Source: Collinsella sp.
Lineage (GTDB): Bacteria; Actinomycetota; Coriobacteriia; Coriobacteriales; Coriobacteriaceae
DNA length: 13,196 nucleotides
Direction: 5' to 3'
NCBI GenBank assembly: GCA_018376905.1
Contig: JAHAAK010000052.1
Location: 1 to 13,196 of the forward strand
The translations under genes were made by a program, and so were the position numbers. Under the pieces are notes generated by a model that saw nothing but the letters and a program-made list of their open reading frames with translations, had not been told where the DNA came from and made no database searches. Within the stretch, counting starts at the first letter, position 1. Each line of letters begins with the position of its first letter. Positions 1 to 5,375 of the stretch are shown here, piece by piece.

Positions 1-270
1 CTGCGTCAGCCCGCCGTGCCACGGCTCCATGGGGCGCTCCGCCCAATGGTCGAAGCGCTCGTGGTTGCCGTCGACGAACAGCACGGTATAGGGGCGCGAT
101 TCCAGCCAGGCGATATCAGCGCACTCCTCGGCAGAGAAATCCCACGGAAAGCCAAAGTCGCCGGCGACGATGAGATAGTCGTCGCTCGTCAGACTATCCC
201 CAAGCTCCCAATCGCGCAGCTTTTGCATGTCGAGGCCGCCGTGAATATCGCCTGTCACATAGACCGTCAT
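1..270 (-). CDS. Metallophosphoesterase, partial (C-terminus beyond window)
   Basis: The first 90 residues of a calcineurin-like metallophosphoesterase read from position 270 leftward; the rest lies outside the window. Metal-binding family motifs are visible: GDIHG (D8, H10), GDFG (G37-D38) and GNHE (residues 68-71), which is the D-x-H / GD / GNHE order of this superfamily. Family members hydrolyse phosphomonoesters or diesters using two metal ions; the substrate cannot be told from the sequence. There is no signal peptide, so it is probably cytoplasmic. The ATG overlaps the stop of the upstream phosphoesterase gene in an ATGA arrangement (positions 267-270), so the two are probably translationally coupled. 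The two proteins share only superfamily motifs and do not look like a recent duplication. Confidence 0.85.
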   Translation of the reverse strand, partial: MTVYVTGDIHGGLDMQKLRDWELGDSLTSDDYLIVAGDFGFPWDFSAEECADIAWLESRPYTVLFVDGNHERFDHWAERPMEPWHGGLTQ

Positions 271-905
271 CGGATCGCCTCTTTCCGCTTGTAAGCCGCC
301 AACTCGCGCTCGACCTGCCTGTCGCCGGTCTCATTGACCCACCAGGGCCATTTCACCCGGCCGCACGGCTCGTCGACTCCGGCGAACCATTCCCTCAGCT
401 CGTCGAGGCTCACCGGGGAGTGCCCGTTGGCATCGCAACCGACGTCGTAGCGCAGAAGGCCCTGCTTGCGGTTGAACTCGTTGTACGCGCCGCCGCTGCT
501 GTGGATGTGTCCGTGAAGGTGCCACGATCCATGGCTCATGCCCTGCCAGTCGGCCATGGGGTAATGGCACAGGACGATCTTCTGCCTTTCGATCTTGAGC
601 ACGCAGATCGGCGGCTCCACGGTGAAGGCGCCAGCGACCGCCGGCTGGGTCCAGTCCTTGTCGTGGTTTCCCGGGACGAGGTGGATGCGTCTGCAGGCGA
701 TCCGCTTGCGAAGCCCATAGGCGTCCTGGGCGGTCATCTTGAATGAGAAATCACCCAGGATGTAGAGTTCGTCGTCCACGGCAACCCTGCCGTTGATGCT
801 GTCGACGATTGCCGAGTTCATCTGCTGGATTGTGCCCCACGGCCGGTCCGTGAACTTCAGGACGTTCTCGTGCCCGAAGTGCGTGTCACTGGTGAACCAG
901 ATCAT
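267..905 (-). CDS. Metallophosphoesterase, 212 aa
   Basis: A complete calcineurin-like phosphoesterase. Motifs in order: SDTHFGH (D7, H9), LGDF (G51-D52), PGNHD (G79-N80-H81-D82), CHYP (H114) and LHGHIH (H131, H133, H135), giving the full set of metal ligands expected for the superfamily. Family knowledge supports a di-metal hydrolase; this compact soluble type, starting with a SDTHFGHxN motif, is often seen on phages and mobile elements, with substrate usually unassigned. The start at 905 is chosen because AGGGAGA (913-919) lies 7 bases upstream. The C-terminal part after about residue 150 is rich in Trp and Arg. It is first in a two-gene operon with the partial phosphoesterase and probably shares the promoter near 1080-1110. 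Confidence 0.88.
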   Translation of the reverse strand: MIWFTSDTHFGHENVLKFTDRPWGTIQQMNSAIVDSINGRVAVDDELYILGDFSFKMTAQDAYGLRKRIACRRIHLVPGNHDKDWTQPAVAGAFTVEPPICVLKIERQKIVLCHYPMADWQGMSHGSWHLHGHIHSSGGAYNEFNRKQGLLRYDVGCDANGHSPVSLDELREWFAGVDEPCGRVKWPWWVNETGDRQVERELAAYKRKEAIR

Positions 906-923
906 TCCATTGTCTCCCTGTCG

Positions 924-992
924 CTAAAAACCGTTCTCCTTTGCGCAGTTGAGGAGACGTATTTTGAGCGACATGAGGCGTTCGAACCTCAT
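924..992 (-). CDS. Possible 22-aa leader peptide before the phosphoesterases
   Basis: A short ORF encoding a basic 22-residue peptide (MRFERLM... ending in ENGF) sits 18 bases before the phosphoesterase start. A GGAG at 1001-1004 is 8 bases ahead of its ATG, which is good spacing. The start codon lies in a perfect 8-bp inverted repeat (971-978 with 987-994, ACATGAGG/CCTCATGT), so an mRNA hairpin would cover its initiation region. It could be a leader peptide or an accidental ORF. Nothing in the peptide is recognised, and I would not rely on it without ribosome profiling. Confidence 0.3.
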   Translation of the reverse strand: MRFERLMSLKIRLLNCAKENGF

Positions 993-1079
993 GTTCTGTG
1001 CTCCAATCTGCCGGATTGTTCCAGCTAAAACTTTAAAACCTCGTGCGGATAGAAAACCTTGTCCCGTTTGTGGGGTCAT

Positions 1080-1185
1080 AGTATAGGCACTGTTAGAACT
1101 AATAGCCCAAATCCGTTGCCAACTAGCCACTATTAGCAACTATTAGGCCTTTTGGACGGCCGAACTGACTAATAGCCGCTATTTG
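1080..1185 (-). promoter_or_regulatory. CTATTAG-box operator array A with promoter
   Basis: Boxes: CTAATAGCC at 1099-1107, CTATTAG at 1130-1136 and at 1140-1146 (10 bp apart), CTAATAGCC at 1169-1177, and a degenerate CTATTTG at 1179-1185. On the minus strand a -10-like TATACT (1085-1080) follows the innermost box by 13 bp, so that box would lie over the -35 region of a promoter driving the phosphoesterase operon. The regulator is unknown. The same layout recurs at 1828-1933. Confidence 0.55.
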
Positions 1186-1335
1186 TTGGGCTGTTTTGCA
1201 ACCGCGAACGCTGCCGTGGATTCTTGATACGGCGCATCGACAACAGTAATGTCAAGCGGGTAGAATGGTGCCGACGGCAGCCCAAGTTGTAGCGAGCTGG
1301 GCAGAGCCGTTGCTTAATGAAGTTGGGTCATCGTC

Positions 1336-1461
1336 TTAGCGACGGTGGCCTTTCTTTTTGGGTTGCGAACCCTGCTTGAGTGCCTTGGAAAGGCCGACAA
1401 GGGCCGTGAGGAACGAGACCAAGGCGGTCAGGAACTTCACGAACTCGGTGAAATCGGTCAT
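1336..1461 (-). CDS. 41-aa hydrophobic/cationic small peptide
   Basis: A short gene with a near-perfect Shine-Dalgarno: GGAGGTGAT ends a few bases before the ATG at 1461, with 8 bases between GGAGG and ATG. An in-frame ATG two codons upstream is too close to the SD. The product starts with an acidic tip (MTDFTEF), continues with a hydrophobic helix containing an exact internal duplication (FLTALV at residues 10-15 and again at 17-22), and ends in a strongly basic tail (KKKGHRR). This shape fits membrane-active peptides: type I toxins, phenol-soluble-modulin-like peptides, leaderless bacteriocins or small holin-like proteins. None can be assigned from sequence. It lies 77 bp downstream of the 82-aa gene on the same strand, so they probably form one transcript behind array B. 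The SD quality argues strongly that it is real. Confidence 0.7.
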   Translation of the reverse strand: MTDFTEFVKFLTALVSFLTALVGLSKALKQGSQPKKKGHRR

Positions 1462-1538
1462 GGGCATCACCTCCCATCGGATGGAGGGCTCTGCCCGGCA
1501 CAAGGGCTGCCGACAACGCTGCTGATTCTAGCAGAGCA

Positions 1539-1787
1539 TCATTCTTCTTCGATCAATCCATGCTCCACTCCCTCGCCGGAATCCAGTCTTTTCGCAGCTC
1601 GACGAAGGTGTTCTTGATTCCCGCGACCCCAAAACGGATCGTCTTCGCGCTCGTCACGGGCCTTGAGCTTGCCCCTTGCTCTCTCGACGATCTTGCCGAT
1701 CACTTGCCGCCGAACCTCCTCCTTAACTTCCTCGCCGATCTCCCCAAATTCCAACGCCGGCCCGTTCTTGTTCATCGGTCCGTACAT
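1539..1787 (-). CDS. 82-aa charged hypothetical protein
   Basis: This start is chosen at ATG 1787 because GGGGAGGG lies about 7 bases upstream; the longer frame to 1826 has no ribosome site. The 82-residue product is very hydrophilic: residues about 12-45 form a likely amphipathic, E/K/R-rich helix (segments such as EEVKEEVRRQVIGKIVERAR), followed by DDPFWGRG and a second charged helix ending in EEE. It has no signal peptide or membrane segment. No family is recognised. It is the first gene after array B and precedes the 41-aa hydrophobic peptide, so an antitoxin, immunity or chaperone role for that peptide is possible, but only as an inference from position and charge. Confidence 0.6.
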   Translation of the reverse strand: MYGPMNKNGPALEFGEIGEEVKEEVRRQVIGKIVERARGKLKARDEREDDPFWGRGNQEHLRRAAKRLDSGEGVEHGLIEEE

Positions 1788-1827
1788 GCTCGACCCTCCC
1801 CTGCTCGCGACCTGTTTTCCAGCCAAG

Positions 1828-1933
1828 ACCGTACTCGCTATTGCTTCTAATAGCCTGAACAGCTCTTCGTCCGGCCGCTATTAACAACTATTAGCCCAAA
1901 TCCTCCAGCCCAGCAGCCGATAACCACCATTAG
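1828..1933 (-). promoter_or_regulatory. CTATTAG-box operator array B with candidate promoter
   Basis: Boxes: CTATTGC at 1838-1844 (degenerate), CTAATAGCC at 1847-1855, CTATTAA at 1878-1884 and CTATTAG at 1888-1894 (10 bp apart), and CCATTAG at 1927-1933. The distance from the CTAATAGCC box to the first box of the pair is 31 bp, exactly as in array A. A weak -10-like TACGGT (1833-1828) sits 13 bp after the innermost strong box, the same offset as in array A. It should drive the 82-aa and 41-aa genes. Confidence 0.5.
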
Positions 1934-1940
1934 CCCAGCT

Positions 1941-2190
1941 GAACGACCAAAACAAATCGCCCGGGGCACAGAATCTGAACAGTCGCGAGATGCGTTAAAC
2001 TCAACATGCGCGGCCTGTCCCGCGTGGGCAGTTACAGGGCCGGCAGCGTCGCCGTCCCTGTGCCCTTTTCGGCAACTTTTGTCTGCTATGGGTTATCTCA
2101 ACCCATAGGGGCCACTAAAAAACGACAGCTTCTATTTGCGGCACAGGGAACCGTGTACAGTAGTACTAGAGTTCAAACCGTTTACCTGTG
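1941..2190. repeat. Gene-free stretch with two strong hairpins
   Basis: No gene is supported here. Two strong inverted repeats are visible. The first is ACAGGG (2034-2039) with CCCTGT (2056-2061), enclosing CGGC (2041-2044) with GCCG (2051-2054): ten base pairs, one mismatch and a 6-base loop. The second is CTATGGGTT (2086-2094) with AACCCATAG (2100-2108): nine perfect base pairs and a 5-base loop. They lie upstream of the RHH/Rep genes and could be single-strand-origin or oriT structures, or terminators without clear T-tracts. Confidence 0.5.
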
Positions 2191-2194
2191 ATTG

Positions 2195-2243
2195 TTTACA
2201 CTTTCGTATATTGTGATATCATGCCACTCAAGATATACGAAAG
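2195..2243 (+). promoter_or_regulatory. Promoter and palindromic operator of the RHH gene
   Basis: TTTACA (2195-2200) and TATCAT (2217-2222) are 16 bp apart, with an extended -10 TG at 2214-2215. A perfect 11-bp inverted repeat, CTTTCGTATAT (2201-2211) and ATATACGAAAG (2233-2243), brackets the -10. The right arm runs into the ribosome-binding site. This is a typical autoregulation layout for a small RHH repressor. Confidence 0.65.
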
Positions 2244-2254
2244 GAGGTAAAAGT

Positions 2255-2431
2255 ATGGCGCAGAGCAACGACAAGCCGATGACCAAACGGATGATGTTGA
2301 CCCTGCCGACGGTGCTTTATAGCAAGATCGATAAGATTTCTCGAGATATTGGCATTAGCAAGTCGGCGTATGTGATCCTCGCTCTTCAGGAATACATCGC
2401 CAACCATGAAGACCAGTATCGTCAGATTTAG
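2255..2431 (+). CDS. 58-aa ribbon-helix-helix (CopG-like) repressor
   Basis: The start at ATG 2255 is set by AAAGGAGG (2240-2247). Residues about 9-17 (MTKRMMLTL) form the DNA-contacting beta strand, residues 19-31 the first helix (VLYSKIDKISRDI), and residues 35-49 the second (SKSAYVILALQEYIA), matching the MetJ/Arc/CopG fold. At 58 residues the length is typical for this family, which acts as dimers or higher oligomers on short repeats. The perfect inverted repeat over its own promoter suggests autorepression. Its place directly upstream of a plasmid-type Rep gene fits a copy-number repressor; a relaxosome accessory role (MobC-like RHH) is the main alternative given the hairpins upstream. 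Confidence 0.72.
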   Translation: MAQSNDKPMTKRMMLTLPTVLYSKIDKISRDIGISKSAYVILALQEYIANHEDQYRQI

Positions 2432-2444
2432 TTTGGATATGAAA

Positions 2445-2477
2445 AAAGTCCCCACGCCGCCAAGCAAGAGGGACTTT
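2445..2477 (+). terminator. Hairpin after the RHH gene
   Basis: AAAGTCCC (2445-2452) pairs perfectly with GGGACTTT (2470-2477), with a 17-base loop and a short T-rich tail (TTTCTT). It follows the RHH stop by 13 bases and could partly terminate transcription before the Rep gene. The A-rich left flank would also let it work on the opposite strand. Confidence 0.5.
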
Positions 2478-2522
2478 CTTCAAATCAGAATTGGCTGTTC
2501 AGCCTGTTGTTGTCTGCATTTT

Positions 2523-2540
2523 AGCACGCAAAGGCGTGCT
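2523..2540. repeat. Perfect 7-bp hairpin with 4-base loop
   Basis: AGCACGC (2523-2529) and GCGTGCT (2534-2540) are separated by AAAG. The hairpin is preceded by TTTT rather than followed by it, so it does not read as a simple terminator. It lies in the leader region of the Rep-like gene and may be an RNA control element or a protein-binding site. Confidence 0.4.
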
Positions 2541-2603
2541 GTGGACACTTCTGTTGCCGTAATACCAAAATATTATGGTCACGCTCGGCAACTGGGTTGG
2601 ATA

Positions 2604-2619
2604 GCCTCGCACCGGAGGC
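2604..2619 (+). promoter_or_regulatory. Hairpin masking the Rep ribosome-binding site
   Basis: GCCTC (2604-2608) is complementary to GAGGC (2615-2619), with a 6-base loop. The GGAGG serving the ATG at 2626 (7 bases downstream) lies inside the right arm, so the folded mRNA would hide the Shine-Dalgarno. This would allow translational control of the initiator, a common point of plasmid copy-number control. Confidence 0.4.
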
Positions 2620-2625
2620 ATCAAC

Positions 2626-3111
2626 ATGAGTACAAGTAGCTACAAACCGCAAAAAGGCCGTGGCGTCCCGTGGCCTACAGATACGGACGCTCCATCGATT
2701 GCCGACCAGGCCGAGACGCCTAGCGAGATGGAGTCGGCGCTTGACGTTCGGCAGGATGAGATTGCAAAGAGCGAGATCCTGAGTGGAATCAACAGGCCAT
2801 CCTACGACTCATTCTTCGCAGTCGCGAAGAATCGCGTCCAGCTTGCGATCCTAATCATGATTTGCTCCTTTCAGACGTCCAAAGGGCCTAATAGGAAGGA
2901 TGCCAACGGAAAAGAGCTTACAAAAGGTCTTTTCATGCGCCAGGACAAGCTCGCAAAAAAAGTCTGTTCGACTCAACCGACTGTATCGAAAGCTCTGGGC
3001 GAGCTGGCTCATCGAGGCATCATCATGAAGACTGATGGGGTGTGGGTCATCGTTTGGGCTCAGCTCGATATTCAAGCGCGTGAGGCCGGATGGGATCCGA
3101 AAGAGGACTGA
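2626..3111 (+). CDS. 161-aa winged-helix, Rep-like replication protein
   Basis: The start has GGAGG 7 bases upstream. The N-terminal ~50 residues are polar and probably disordered. Residues about 58-85 form hydrophobic helices (FFAVAKNRVQLAILIMI), and residues 102-142 read as a winged helix: LFMRQDKLAKKV, then recognition helix TQPTVSKALGELAHRGII, then the wing MKTDGVWVI. Size and layout resemble small plasmid initiators of the RepL type (about 160 aa with a C-terminal winged helix); a MarR-like or other plasmid regulator is possible. It is far shorter than two-domain Rep_3 initiators. The palindrome array starting 53 bp after its stop, the AT-rich stretch beyond that and the nearby parA support a replication role. 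The replication function is inference; the winged helix is directly visible. Confidence 0.6.
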   Translation: MSTSSYKPQKGRGVPWPTDTDAPSIADQAETPSEMESALDVRQDEIAKSEILSGINRPSYDSFFAVAKNRVQLAILIMICSFQTSKGPNRKDANGKELTKGLFMRQDKLAKKVCSTQPTVSKALGELAHRGIIMKTDGVWVIVWAQLDIQAREAGWDPKED

Positions 3112-3120
3112 AAATCTCAA

Positions 3121-3151
3121 GGGGGCTGGGCATCTTCCGGCCCCCTTTTTT
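3121..3151 (+). terminator. Strong rho-independent terminator after rep
   Basis: GGGGGCTGG (3121-3129) pairs with CCGGCCCCC (3137-3145), including one T-G wobble, around a 7-base loop and is followed by TTTTTT (3146-3151). It lies 9 bases after the Rep stop and shields the palindrome array from read-through. Confidence 0.9.
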
Positions 3152-3163
3152 GCCGAACGAAAA

Positions 3164-3555
3164 TATTCCCCTTGGAATAATATTCCGTATGGAATAAAAA
3201 ATATTCCGTATGGAATATTCCCCCTGGAATAATTATTCCGTATGGAATAAAAAAAATTCCCCCTGGAATAATATTCCGTTTGGAATAAAAAAATATTCCG
3301 TATGGAATATTCCCCTCGGAATAATATTCCGTATGGAATAAAAAATATTCCCCCTGGAATAATTATTCCGTATGGAATAAAAAAATATTCCCCCTGGAAT
3401 AATTATTCCGTATGGAATATTCCCCCTGGAATAATTATTCCGTATGGAATAAAAAATATTCCGTATGGAATAAAAAATATTCCGTATGGAATAAAAAAAC
3501 ATGTGTAAGAGATACAAGGTCAGACTGCAAATCGATATTCCTGTAGGAATATTCC
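3164..3555. repeat. Palindromic iteron array, 19 x TATTCC-N4-GGAATA
   Basis: Eighteen 16-bp palindromes run from 3164 to 3493 and a nineteenth lies at 3536-3551, followed by a half-site at 3550-3555. Starts: 3164, 3181, 3202, 3216, 3234, 3255, 3272, 3294, 3308, 3325, 3346, 3364, 3386, 3404, 3418, 3436, 3457, 3478 and 3536. The unit at 3255 begins AATTCC. The N4 centre has two main classes: GTAT (GTTT once) and CCCT (CCTT, CCTC once each); the last unit has TGTA. Units are 17-18 bp apart, 21-22 bp apart across A-tracts, or overlap by 2 bp (14 bp). Lying just after the Rep-like gene, it may be the replication origin; a partition centromere is the alternative. Open frames through the array on both strands are repeat by-products. 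Confidence 0.85.
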
Positions 3556-3830
3556 AATTAAGTAAAGCTATAGAATTAGAAATAGATATAGATAGGCTCC
3601 GGTCGCTGAAGCTCCCTGCGCGGCCTATCGGCCTTGCCCTCCGCTCACTGCGTTCGTTCCGCGTCGCCTTCGGCTCCTTGGCATGGCCTTCGGCCAAAAG
3701 TGTGGGGGCTGACGCCCCAACTCCCCGACTACGTCGCTGTCAGCCCTCAGCGCCGGCCTCGCTCCGCTCACCGGGCGACTGCCTGCACGTGACTGTAAGC
3801 CTACAATTCGGCATGGACTCGCCGAATCCG
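3556..3830. other. AT-rich stretch and GC-rich hairpin region, origin candidate
   Basis: Bases 3556-3598 are very AT-rich (short GATATAGATA-like repeats) and could be a DNA-unwinding element next to the iterons. The sequence then turns abruptly GC-rich with several hairpins: TGGCC-TTC-GGCCA near 3684-3696, GGGGC-TGAC-GCCCC at 3705-3718, and ATTCGGC (3806-3812) with GCCGAAT (3821-3827). Frames crossing here have no ribosome sites and no recognisable product. Bases 3831-3988 show nothing I can name. Confidence 0.4.
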
Positions 3831-3988
3831 TTTTCCGGTTGATCTGGATACCGACATCTTGTCAACCTCACTTCAATTACCTGCAGGGAGCTACAGAATC
3901 GAAAATAAGACGTCATATCGGTGAGGTTCGACCGTTTTCTCACTGATAGATAAAACGGCGCCTTAAATCGGCTCTCAGCGGCCAAGGT

Positions 3989-4020
3989 AAAAGAAAAACG
4001 GGCACCCTTCGGTACCCGTT
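3989..4020 (-). terminator. Terminator of the parA operon
   Basis: Read on the minus strand, AACGGG (4020-4015) pairs with CCCGTT (4002-3997), extended inward by a T-G wobble and ACC/GGT around a GAAG loop. TTTCTTTT follows. It starts 8 bases after the stop of the RHH partner gene. Confidence 0.85.
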
Positions 4021-4027
4021 AACTCAA

Positions 4028-4327
4028 CTAGAGCTCTTTTTCGGCCAGATAGCGATCGAAAAGTTCCCGAGCGATATCCGATACGGACTTGTCCTCCTCA
4101 AGGGCGACCTGCTTCAATCGCTTGCGGTAGCTCTCGGGAACGTAGACAGACAGCTGAACAAGCCTCTCAGATGCCCCTTCAGCGCCCTTTTTGGGGCGCC
4201 CGGCTTTCCGTACCTGCGGAGCCGGTTTCTGGGGCTCGGATGCGCTCTCAACGATTTTCTGCTGCCTCTCCTCGGCCTTCTCCGCTGCGACGTCGAAGTA
4301 TGAGGTCGCCTTTTTGAACTTTGCCAC
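4028..4327 (-). CDS. 99-aa RHH partition partner with AT-hook-like motif
   Basis: The start codon is GTG (4327-4325), directly after the TAA of parA, with GAGGTG 6 bases upstream inside parA. Residues 1-50 are charged and contain KAGRPKKG (41-48), whose GRP core resembles an AT-hook. Residues 56-62 (RLVQLSVYVP region) form the beta strand and 65-95 the two helices of a ribbon-helix-helix fold (ESYRKRLKQVALEEDKS, then VSDIARELFDRYL). Small RHH proteins encoded just after a compact ParA act as centromere-binding partners in type Ib partition systems (ParG/omega type), usually with a flexible N-terminus that stimulates the ATPase. The likely sites are the repeats upstream of parA; an AT-hook would also suit the AT-rich palindrome array. 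Function is inferred from fold and operon position. Confidence 0.78.
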   Translation of the reverse strand: MAKFKKATSYFDVAAEKAEERQQKIVESASEPQKPAPQVRKAGRPKKGAEGASERLVQLSVYVPESYRKRLKQVALEEDKSVSDIARELFDRYLAEKEL

Positions 4328-4879
4328 TTACAGCACCTCTTCCAGTTCGTTCAGGATGTTTTCAATCGCCTGGGCGGCCTTGCCGTTCTTGGCGATTTCG
4401 TATACGGGCTTGCCAAGGGCCGCGCCCTGTTTGAATGCCGCCGCGGTCGGAACAGTGCCTAGCACGGGAAGGTCATCGGCCTCAAGAAGCTCGAGGAATT
4501 GTCTGTCCACGGTCTGGTTCGCCGCGAAGTTGTTGACGATGATTGCGAACGACAAGTCAGGATTGGCCTCGGTGATGACCTTGATTGTGCGTTTCATGGG
4601 CTTCAGGCCCAGCGTGCCGGGCTGCACCGGGATGATTGCGATATCCGCATTCTTGGCATACTCGGCGGTGTCGTCGCTCAGGAAACCCGGCGTGTCGATG
4701 ACATTCACGGCGTCCTCGTCGTCGAGCAGGTTCTTCTCGTGGTTCGCGCCGCCCTGAGGGTCGAGATTGCCGAATCCGACTTTGTGGCCGCGGCGCTCGA
4801 GACCCCAGGCGATCTCGTCGGCGAACGTCGTCTTGCCGACGCCGCCCTTCTGATTGACTAGCAGGATGTTCGTCGCCAT
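4328..4879 (-). CDS. parA: ParA-family partition ATPase, 183 aa
   Basis: A compact ParA/MinD-type ATPase. The deviant Walker A KGGVGKTT is at residues 11-18, the second conserved aspartate is D40 (LDPQGG), and Walker B is VNVIDTPG (58-65). PVQPG near residue 94 and the C-terminal region also follow the family pattern. At 183 residues with no N-terminal HTH it is the short type Ib (ParF-like) form, smaller than chromosomal Soj. The start at 4879 is preferred for its AAAGGGGAGG; an in-frame ATG ten codons upstream lacks a ribosome site. It pairs with the adjacent RHH gene, with no gap, and would move plasmid copies over the nucleoid. Autoregulation by the RHH partner through repeats at 4902-5014 is likely. 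The same pair could serve an integrative element. Confidence 0.93.
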   Translation of the reverse strand: MATNILLVNQKGGVGKTTFADEIAWGLERRGHKVGFGNLDPQGGANHEKNLLDDEDAVNVIDTPGFLSDDTAEYAKNADIAIIPVQPGTLGLKPMKRTIKVITEANPDLSFAIIVNNFAANQTVDRQFLELLEADDLPVLGTVPTAAAFKQGAALGKPVYEIAKNGKAAQAIENILNELEEVL

Positions 4880-4901
4880 GTCCTCCCCTTTCTGAAGTAG
4901 C

Positions 4902-5014
4902 ATAGTCATATATTAGCACATTAACATGTGACTATATTAAGTAATTCTAAGCCGCAGTTAGAAATATATGAGCATGTTAAGTAATTAGTATAGTACTACG
5001 TTAACGTGCTCATG
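4902..5014. promoter_or_regulatory. parA upstream repeat cluster, candidate parS/operator
   Basis: This stretch carries an imperfect inverted repeat ATAGTCAYAT (4902-4911) / ATGTGACTAT (4926-4935) around ATTAACATG, and the direct repeat TTAAGTAATT at 4937-4946 and 4977-4986, exactly 40 bp apart. TTAACRTG-type cores lie at 4921-4928 (plus), around 4973-4980 (minus) and at 5001-5008 (plus). Such clusters directly upstream of a ParA/RHH operon usually combine operator and centromere. Related sites recur at 5949-5982 and 6190-6235. Confidence 0.55.
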
Positions 5015-5015
5015 G

Positions 5016-5038
5016 CTGTGGGTTGGTTTAACCTACAG
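5016..5038. repeat. 9-bp inverted repeat beside the parA sites
   Basis: CTGTGGGTT (5016-5024) and AACCTACAG (5030-5038) form a nine-pair stem (one G-T wobble) with a 5-base loop. It resembles in size and core sequence (GGGTT...AACC) the hairpin at 2086-2108. Its role is unknown. Bases 5040-5200 carry nothing else I can name; the dyad CGCATA/TATGCG at 5208-5222 may be an operator for the small genes that follow. Confidence 0.4.
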
Positions 5039-5249
5039 TCATCAGATACGGTTACAAGGTCGTTGATTGCGAGACGGAGACCCTTCCGACCGCCGACGCG
5101 GCGAGTGGGAACGCAAGGGTAAAAACGCATCGTCGCTGAACCAGCGAGTCAGTATTCTTTAGTTAGATGATGGATATTGAAATTAATTAGCGAGATAATG
5201 TGCATATCGCATAATGTATGCGTTTCACCATGAGAGAGAGGGGTCTGTC

Positions 5250-5363
5250 ATGAGCTGGAAACCGAGAAAATGCGTTATTGCCGGTCTCGTGACAAGAGGT
5301 CCTGGCGGCGCCTTGTTTGCAACCGCAAGGGCATCGTACCGACTTTTCACTTGCCTGTTCTAA
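5250..5363 (+). CDS. Possible 37-aa cationic small ORF
   Basis: ATG at 5250 has GAGAGGGG about 6 bases upstream. The 37-residue product starts MSWKPRKC, contains GLVTRGPGGALFATARA and ends in RLFTCLF, with several Arg/Lys and two Cys. It ends 12 bases before the start of the 79-aa membrane protein, so the two could be co-transcribed and the shorter could be a leader peptide. A 7-codon ORF (5230) overlaps its start by ATGA. No family is recognised; coding status rests only on the ribosome site and spacing. Confidence 0.35.
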   Translation: MSWKPRKCVIAGLVTRGPGGALFATARASYRLFTCLF

Positions 5364-5375
5364 AAGGCAGTTGCC

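Noticed and set aside
2006..2191. 61-aa frame upstream of the RHH gene
   Set aside because: It crosses two strong hairpins, has no ribosome site and the product has no recognisable features.
3164..3555. CRISPR array
   Set aside because: The units are palindromes with 4-bp centres and 0-6 bp gaps, not repeats separated by unique spacers of about 30 bp, and no cas gene is present.
3233..3697. Long open frames through the palindrome array on both strands, giving YSIRN- and NIPYGI-type repeat proteins
   Set aside because: They are produced by the repeated TATTCC/GGAATA units, have no ribosome site and no plausible fold.
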